From Scylla paramamosain (lineage: Eukaryota > Arthropoda > Malacostraca > Decapoda > Portunidae): a DNA stretch of 64,000 nt. The notes beneath the pieces were generated by a model, which saw nothing but the letters and a program-made list of their open reading frames with translations, did no database searches and was not told where the DNA came from. The translations under genes and the position numbers were made by a program. Shown one piece after another: positions 54,901-64,000 of the stretch. The DNA is taken from assembly GCF_035594125.1 (NCBI RefSeq), contig NC_087191.1:3711467-3775466 (forward strand), written 5' to 3'. Every line of letters begins with the position of its first letter. Within the stretch, counting starts at the first letter, position 1.

Positions 54901-55240
54901 AGGGTCGTCGACAGAAAGGCAGTCCGACCTGGGGTCATTTATGGCCTCCTCCTCAGATGGGGACTCCGAGGCTGGTGTAGGAGTCCATGATAATTTTTGA
55001 TTTTTTTTTTGAGTGGAGGGTGTGTGTGTTATTAGGTGCTTGTAGTTTTGTGTGGTGGAAGAGAGTTGTCTTTAGAGGGCAGGCTGTGACTGCCCCCTTA
55101 TGTTGTGAGACACAAAGGGAAACGTTCAGTGAGGTCACAGCTGGTTTTAATGATAAGTTCACAGCACCCCCTGAACAGTGCTTTAGACCTCACTGGATGT
55201 AATTATCGTTTCGGCAGGTGTCTACTGCCTCCTCCTGACG
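51977..55240 (-). mobile_element. Family J retrotransposon, minus strand, full length but dead
   Basis: From the 3' UTR (GGGACACTGGCCAAGGGCAA antisense at 51985) to the 5' end (GTAGACACCTGCCGAAACG antisense at 55208-55226). The APE frame 54938-54090 is open over 283 codons ([31 protein letters not shown] with Pro for Leu, [11 protein letters not shown]). The linker frame is 54096-53839, RT 53148-52822 (MNISKAFDRIWHK, SGIPQGSVLSPTLFLLFFND) and the C-terminal block 52432-52037. The start lies near 54990 but a deletion alters it. Not bordered by microsatellite. Confidence 0.9.
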
Positions 55241-55264
55241 AATCATCTGCCTCATTTTCTGGAA

Positions 55265-56790
55265 AGGTGACCATGCAGGAGGTCATTGCTCATGATTACT
55301 TTGAGCTCCTTCATGAAATTCTGAACAGTAGGATGATCACAACTTCTAGATCTATTCCTCAATTTGGCAAACAGATTTTCTAAACAGTCTTGATTCAGTC
55401 ATCATGTTAGAAGATACTTTACTCTAAAGATCTAAACATCTTGAAACATATGTGAATGCTGCTAAGTTGTATGGCTAGCCATCAATACAGTGAATGTGTA
55501 CGTGTTGTGGTGCACAGACTCCCCATGACTTTATATAATTTGTGATATCAGAAATAAACTGATGATGACACAATTCATATGACATCCCCACTAGAACTTC
55601 TTTTAAATGAAATTTTGTTGCACTTTTGAAACAATCAAACAATTTGTCCAATTCTTATAACAAATTTTACTGTATAGATGGCTGCCTTTGAGAGCAAACC
55701 CGTGCTGGCATGGGAATAAATACCTGCTGCCACAGTGCAACTCATAACCTGTGTGACAAGATTGACCTCACTATTGAAAAGCCATCATGACACATACGAG
55801 TATGTCTGTGGGTAAGTTTAGGAGCTAGTCCATTTTTTTATTTATTTATTTATTTTTTTATGATCAGACTTTAAAAGTTTTGAAATATGACTCCATTGAA
55901 TAACTTTGTCCCCTATTTTAACAGCATACTTTAAAAGTGTATTCCTGAGGCTTTTCAAAAGATGAGGGGGGGGGATAAAAAAAAAGAAATAGATCCTCTC
56001 ACCATTCCTTACAAAGGTTAAGTTATTCACAGACACGTCAAGAGCCTGAAACAAGGAACGATGTACACCATCGTGATCACAAACTGTGAAAAAATACTCG
56101 AAACCCTGACTCTTGAATTTTTGTAATAGTTGTCTTATACAAATTCTTTATTTTACTTGTATGAATCCTTCCTGAAAAAAAAAAAAAATGAAATGACCTG
56201 ATACCATTTCCTAATTCCTGACCAACCTTTTAACCATGAACACAAGTGCATAGTTTGCCTGCTTCAGACTCTCGCCATGGTCTCCAAAATCCCCCACCAA
56301 TGATGGAATCAGAGGCCTGGTCAAAATAAAGAGATCTTTCGATAATCCTTGCATCAAATGCAATGCCTTTTCCTTTGACATAGTCTTTGCTCACTTCCTC
56401 AAGTCTGTCAGAATTTGTTTCCTCCAGCCTATTTGGATGGAAATTTTCCTTAATCAAAGGTGAACACTAGAACTGCTAAGGAATGAAAAAAAAATAGAGC
56501 TTAAAAACCTGAATGCTTTACGGCTATGGTAATATAAGGCCAGAGCAAACTTCCGCTCTTGCACCTCAGATCTTCTGCCCTTCTTACTTCTAAAGCTATT
56601 TAATATCCGTCTTTTGATAAACTCTTACACATATCTACATATTTAGAAATAATCAGCTGCTGTGGACTCCTCGAGGTCTGCTGCCTCAATCCCTTCACTT
56701 GCTTTCTGAGCAAGAGCAATCAATTTCTAATGATGTTCTGCAGCAACTTGATTTTTTTTTCTAAGCCCTGAAACCAAATCAGAAATATTT
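55265..56790 (-). pseudogene. P-element/THAP9-like transposase relic
   Basis: Minus-strand segments follow the order of P-type transposases. There is a Lys-rich coiled-coil (EKKIKLLQ, RKQVKGLRQQ, about 56765-56640). Next is RRSEVQERKFALALYYHSRK with AFRFL (about 56595-56517) and SLYFDQASDSIIGG...ESEAGKLCTCVHGL (56340-56224). Then come YFFTVCDHDGVHRSLFQALD (about 56110-56045), RNGERIYFFF and PPHLLKSLRNTLLKYAVKIG DKVIQW (55970-55848; the GTP-binding insertion region). The C-terminal part is CTVAAGIYSHASTGLLSKAA (about 55760-55700) and ENLFAKLRNRS (about 55385-55350). Frameshifts and stops are frequent, and Asp in DPPHL reads Ile-Pro-Pro-Pro. It would have cut and pasted P-type elements. The family J copy abuts its 3' end. 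Confidence 0.72.
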
Positions 56791-59641
<2,851 letters not shown>

Positions 59642-59979
59642 CACAACTACTACAAACATAATTTCATCAGTTATATACCCTTTTGTATACAGAACAGCAT
59701 TACTGAGATGATGACCCTTGCTGGCAAAGCAATAGGGAGGAAAATGGTCATCACAGACCACCTGGGTGTTTCTGGTATGCTCTACTTAGGTTTTTCATCC
59801 TCTGGAACCATCTGAAAATGTCTTGGAAATGTAATAATCAGAATGTGATACTAAATGGGTACTTATATTCAGTATTTGTTTATAATGGAACACGACCAAA
59901 AATCCTCAAACAAGTTGAAGTGGAAAAACTGAAAAAAAAAAGTTTATATCCCAAATTTGTACTTGTTGTTTTATTTTTA

Positions 59980-60135
<156 letters not shown>

Positions 60136-60202
60136 TACACTTGCTTATAAAAATGTGCACCTGGTTTTAATGTGATTCCTGTACAATATTTCTTTTATTC
60201 AT

Positions 60203-61320
60203 TGTTACGACCACAGCTCCTAACCCCTTCACAAAGCTGCTTTATCCTTTGTTACGACCACAGTTCCCAGCCCCTTCCCAAACCTGCTGTAACTGGGCTA
60301 ACTTCCTTGAACTACTTCTTACACAGACTCAGTGCAGGGCTTAAATACGGGTGTACAGGGTCCCTTGTGACTCCTGCATCCTTTTTACAACAGTCGTAAC
60401 GTCAGATCACACAAACTGAGGTCGTCAGTCTGTTTTACCCACCTACAGACAAGGGAAATTCTCTAACAACAATTAACTCCCACAGCTGTGAAAGGATCGG
60501 CAACCACGTCTAGGGAAAAACAATTATAACAAATACTAACACATATTTGGTTGAAATATAAAACTCCGCTGGACAACCGCCCTCCGTAACAAGTCCACCC
60601 ACTGTCCAACAGCGTGTTATAGTCTCAAGCCAAGTAGTATCGTTTACTGCCTCCTGGACAGCAGGCCTTGTCAGGACCTGAGGAGGGAGTAAAGTTCACT
60701 ACATAGCTAATTACTTAAGCCCTCCAAGACCCTGATGCAGTAGAATTTAGGACTAAACAAGCTCGCTAACAAGACACGATTACAAATGAGTACCCACAAA
60801 CACACAGGAGGGTCATTCACCACTCACTGTGCACCTGCACACATAGGCAGCCGAGGAGTCACTTCCTTGAGTGTGGAGTTCGTTATACACAACTACAATC
60901 TCTGTCAGACTACTATGGATACTCCTATTCTATATAAGTAGGCTGAGGCGTACGGCCGGTAATGACTTACTTATCCCCCTTATCAACTGACCCGACTAAC
61001 TCTTGTCCCGCCTCAGTCTCCATCAGATATTAGTGCTCGTCTCATTACGTCTGCTCCGTCTAAGTGCTAGGCAGTGACTGACTATGGCAAAGCGCGCCCA
61101 ACACTCTCCCTCTGCTGCTATGGAGAGGAAGTATTAGGAAAGGGAGTGGGGTGGCGGCACACATACATATACGAGTATACACCCTCCCACACTCTGTTCC
61201 CTACGAACGAACAAAACACTTTACTTGTGAAAACTCTAATGATCAAACTAGGGGGGCTAGACGAATACCGATTACTTTATTGTCAAGAGCAACTCTTCTA
61301 CTAAATAATGAATGAGACTC
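60203..61320. mobile_element. LTR-like repeat, copy 2, with duplicated start
   Basis: Begins TTGTTACGACCACAGCTCC. A variant of the first 49 bp repeats in tandem (TTTGTTACGACCACAGTTCC at 60249). Downstream order matches 36830-37675 (TGGACAACCGCCC, CCGTAACAAG, TCCAACAGCGTGTTATAG). A TATATAAG lies at 60934-60941. No coding region seen. End is approximate. Confidence 0.5.
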
Positions 61321-62188
61321 AAATTGAATGGATAAGGGGAAGTAGGGAAATTTACGTAGGGGATATTAGTGACTGCGCGAATGTCATCTAGGAGTTTCAG
61401 GCTGAGTACGCACATGAATGCGTCTAAGTCTCGTCTAAGTCTCTCTTCTCATCTTTCTCTCTCACTCTCTCCCCCTCTTTCATTATTCTTTTCTCATTCG
61501 TTCTTAATACTTTCTTAGTTTTGTATGGCGTTATCTCACTGCACACAACACCATATACACTCTGTATATCAACATTATCTTTTGTCACATCCTACCAAGA
61601 ATTTCAACTGCTGCACAATCACTCATGAACTGATTATAAGAAGAAACATTCCCAGGTAAATTTCCTGTTTCCTTACAAACTCCATATGGTGAACAAAACT
61701 TTTTTTTTTCTGATAAGTTTTGATGTGTATTCTGCCACCACTTTATGTTGCAAATCACTCGGTTTTAATTTTTACCACTCCACCGTAAGGAACAGAGTAA
61801 TTAATGTCAAAAATTAATTGCAAATTAGTCAAAATGCATCAAAACTTACCAGAAAGAAATAGTTTTGTTCTTGTAAATACCATTACTAACCTAACCAACA
61901 TTATGCAGTTCACAGTTTAAAACAGTCTCTCATCATAGCACTTCTGATAAAAAGCCGATAAAGTAGAAAACTTCGATGGCGGCATTACTATAAGTTTTTT
62001 GACACATTATAGGGTTCCTAACCTAACCTAATTTAACCAAACAAAAACTACTTATCTAACTAACCTAAATTAACCAAATCAATCCTAATCAACCTACCTA
62101 ACTAACCTAATCTTAACACGCCCGAAACGAAGCCAATGAATTTTCAAAAATTATTGATGGCGTTAGTATTAATATACGACATATACGA
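61321..62188. other. Anonymous sequence with telomere-like CCTAA runs
   Basis: No gene. 62014-62030 holds CCTAACCTAACCTAA, three units of the arthropod telomere repeat. Degenerate CCTAA/CTAAC words continue to 62110 and also occur near 61889. Confidence 0.55.
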
Positions 62189-62352
<164 letters not shown>

Positions 62353-62552
62353 CATAATACTCAGCACAGGGAGCTCTAGTCAATGAGATGCTTCACAAAA
62401 GTAGAAGTGAATGTTATGTATAGGTTGTATCTAATTCAACGAATACACTATTTATTTCATAGCCTTCTTAAAATGACAGCTGCATCCTTGAAGTACATTG
62501 AGTAAACATTTATTTATGTACCCCCACATCTCTTATTTATTACTATACTCAC

Positions 62553-62662
62553 TTCTTGACATTCTTAGGAAACAAATGTAGCTTTTTGAGATCATCCTTG
62601 TCTCTTCTCGGCCCACACGCACAGCTGGAATTTCTTGAAATCACTGGTGGCGCCATGCTCAT
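62553..62662 (-). CDS. Possible first exon of a THAP-type protein
   Basis: A minus-strand ATG at 62662 opens MSMAPPVISRNSSCACGP, then RRDKDDLKKLHLFPKNVK. It runs to a strong splice donor AAGAA/GTGAGT at 62552. Cys residues followed by a basic stretch and a xLHxFPK block resemble the N-terminal half of THAP zinc fingers (C2CH, with FHxFP). The Cys spacing (CxC) is not canonical. The P-type transposase relic lies 5.8 kb downstream on the same strand, and such transposases carry an N-terminal THAP domain, so the two could belong together. Without the next exon this is only a candidate. Confidence 0.3.
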
Positions 62663-63180
62663 TTCAGTCCAAAGTGCTTTTGTTTACATCTGGGATATCC
62701 ATCAATCCTCTTAGCAGACGAAATTTGTCGGCACTGCTATCTAATGGCGGTGCACGGCTCTAAAATTTTCCCTTTCCTGGTCCGGGGGCTAACTCCTCCT
62801 GCTTCTCTCTAGACTCCTTGCTTGGAGAGGACCTTCACCAACATCTCCCGTCCCCCCCAAGCTCTCCACTTCCGCTTTCCCTCTTACCCTATCAGCCCCA
62901 CATCCTATGTCTGTGTCATCAGGGCAAGACCAAGGAAGCTTGACTGACAAGGAACATTAAGCCTGAACTAAAATTTTGATCCCTTGATATTACGGCCCTC
63001 TGTCGGGCAGTATGGTTTACTATTGGTTTTCATGTTAAAGACCTTTTCAAAATCTCAGTTGCTTACATAATTCATTTTGAAATCTTGCAAATATGTTAAA
63101 ACAATGAAGGAAAGAATATAAAGTGTTCTAACGATTTTTTTAAATTTTTATTTTAATAAGATCATTCTTGAACTGACCAG
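62663..63180. other. Anonymous sequence
   Basis: No gene or repeat recognised. A C/T-rich stretch lies at 62770-62910. Confidence 0.35.
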
Positions 63181-63189
63181 ATCTAGCAA

Positions 63190-63492
63190 GAAATTTCTCA
63201 TATTTAGAAGAATTTCCTTACATTTCAGAAATCTTCTCAAATCTTACAAAATGTTCTACCAGACACTTTTAAAAGTTTCTAGAACATTTTAGAATATTCT
63301 ATTCAATGCAAACATTTCCAGAATACTTTAGAACTTTCTAGAATGCAATAGAAATATGTGGAAGTATCAATAATTTTCTAGAATCCATAAGAATTTTCTG
63401 GAATGATTCAGAATATTCTAAATTAGATTCAAGAATATTATAGAAAGATTGAGAACATTCTGAAACACATTCTAGAAAGACCAAGAATATTC
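63190..63492 (+). promoter_or_regulatory. Array of heat-shock-element-type dyads
   Basis: GAAnnTTC occurs at 63190, 63292, 63411, 63453 and 63485. TTCnnGAA occurs at 63277, 63316, 63336, 63376, 63396 and 63470. 63277-63299 gives five alternating nGAAn/nTTCn units with one mismatch, the form bound by heat-shock factor trimers. The array ends 18 bp before a TATA box. Confidence 0.7.
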
Positions 63493-63510
63493 TAGAGTAC
63501 TGCTTGACAA

Positions 63511-63545
63511 TATAAAAATAGGATCTTGTAGACCACCAATCAGTT
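63511..63545 (+). promoter_or_regulatory. Core promoter: TATA box and TCAGT initiator
   Basis: TATAAAAATA at 63511-63520. TCAGT at 63540-63544 places the start A (63542) 31 bp after the first T of TATA, the canonical spacing. TCAGT is the arthropod initiator. The ATG of the following ORF is 44 bp downstream. Confidence 0.65.
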
Positions 63546-63585
63546 CTGCTCTGGCAGCCTGAGAAGATACATCACAAGAGGTGAA

Positions 63586-64000
63586 ATGGCATCAGGAGGC
63601 TGCAATAATTCTTCAGATGCATTCTGCTACATATGTGGTCAATTCATGAAGATAAGAGCAAATAAGTTCTCTGTAACAGCATCTGGAAAAATGTGTGAAG
63701 CTTACAAAGCATATTTTCCTGTGCCAGTTTGGGACCAAGACCTCATTTTGCTTGTGAGCAAGAGCTTCAAGATTAAAATTCAATTAAGAATTAAGAATAA
63801 AAATAAAATAAGTTTAACAGGAACTCATACTGAGCCATGAAATTTCCTATTCCTAAACCTACTGATCACTCAACGGACTGCTTTTTCTGCATGGTAGATT
63901 CTTCCAAATGCCGATCTGGGAAAAATGCGCCTGTTGTTTTTTATGCAGACATCCCATCTTCCATTGCACCAGTACCACACAGTGCTGATCTCCCTGTACG
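63586..64000 (+). pseudogene. CYICG-family protein, repetitive in arthropods, frameshifted and cut by window end
   Basis: Starts MASGGCNNSSDAFCYICGQF. A CxxC pair is followed by AYKAYFPVPVWDQD. I know this N-terminus from a large, function-unknown arthropod family often present in many genomic copies: DAFCYICG, then xAYFxxxxGDQDkxWaPH, then a Cys-rich DCYFC block and YPxLPSAxRPVPH. Near 63742 a +1 shift is needed to read PRPHFACEQEL. At 63837 the third frame gives MKFPIPKPTDHSTDCFFC, then YADIPSSIAPVPHSADLP, open to the window end. Two frame changes argue for a decayed copy, but the promoter is intact. Role unknown. The Cys pairs suggest zinc binding. Confidence 0.65.

Overview
The window is eukaryotic DNA and looks like a decapod crustacean, possibly a crab. 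The evidence is exons of an arthropod-type chemosensory ionotropic receptor (IR), P-element/THAP-type, Penelope-like, mariner-MITE, CR1-like and Ty3/gypsy relics, CCTAA (arthropod telomere-type) runs, and very many long (TA)n, (CA)n, (GA)n and (TAA)n arrays. The species cannot be named from sequence alone. No bacterial-type operon, CRISPR array, rRNA or tRNA gene was seen.

The only host gene I recognise with confidence is an IR on the + strand. It has five exons in consistent splice phase: 27511-27668, 27991-28142, 42271-42376, 43029-43229 and 43395-43550. They encode part of the ligand-binding domain, M1, the pore loop M2, M3 and part of S2. The second intron is about 14.1 kb and is packed with nested transposons. 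The 5' exons and last exon(s) were not found.

Most of the rest is one family of compact non-LTR retrotransposon, called family J here. It has an endonuclease (APE) plus reverse transcriptase (RT) in one ORF, with no ORF1 visible. About twelve broken copies lie at 1-925, 8699-11552, 13277-16381, 16490-18628, 19671-22138 (+), 22139-22683, 23336-25000, 26953-27153, 29702-31358, 37676-40918, 45240-48430, 48440-48998 and 51977-55240. About half of their ends abut (TA)n or (CA)n/(TA)n arrays, so the family probably inserts into, or generates, these microsatellites.

Layout. 1-13 kb: family J, a dead minus-strand Ty3/gypsy element (about 2.5-7.1 kb), an inserted family J copy and an LTR-plus-leader fragment. 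13-25 kb: family J copies in both orientations with inversions, and a 31-bp minisatellite. 25-27 kb: a different RT with a long open frame. 27.5-43.6 kb: the IR gene. Its large intron holds a foldback mariner-type MITE and a gypsy gag relic split by a DNA transposon with 32-bp TIRs and a near-perfect 8-bp target duplication. That transposon itself hosts a CR1-like element bracketed by (CT)n, a Penelope endonuclease fragment, an LTR-like sequence and a family J copy. 44.7-45.1 kb: a second foldback MITE. 45-55 kb: more family J and an anonymous 3-kb stretch with a 46-bp tandem repeat. 55.3-56.8 kb: a P-element/THAP9-like transposase relic. 60.2-61.3 kb: a second copy of the LTR-like sequence.

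The right edge (63.2-64.0 kb) holds the most organised regulatory DNA in the window. A dense array of heat-shock-element-type dyads is followed by a TATA box, a TCAGT initiator 30 bp downstream, and an ORF of a CxxC-containing family that I know as repetitive in arthropods. The ORF is frameshifted and runs off the window.
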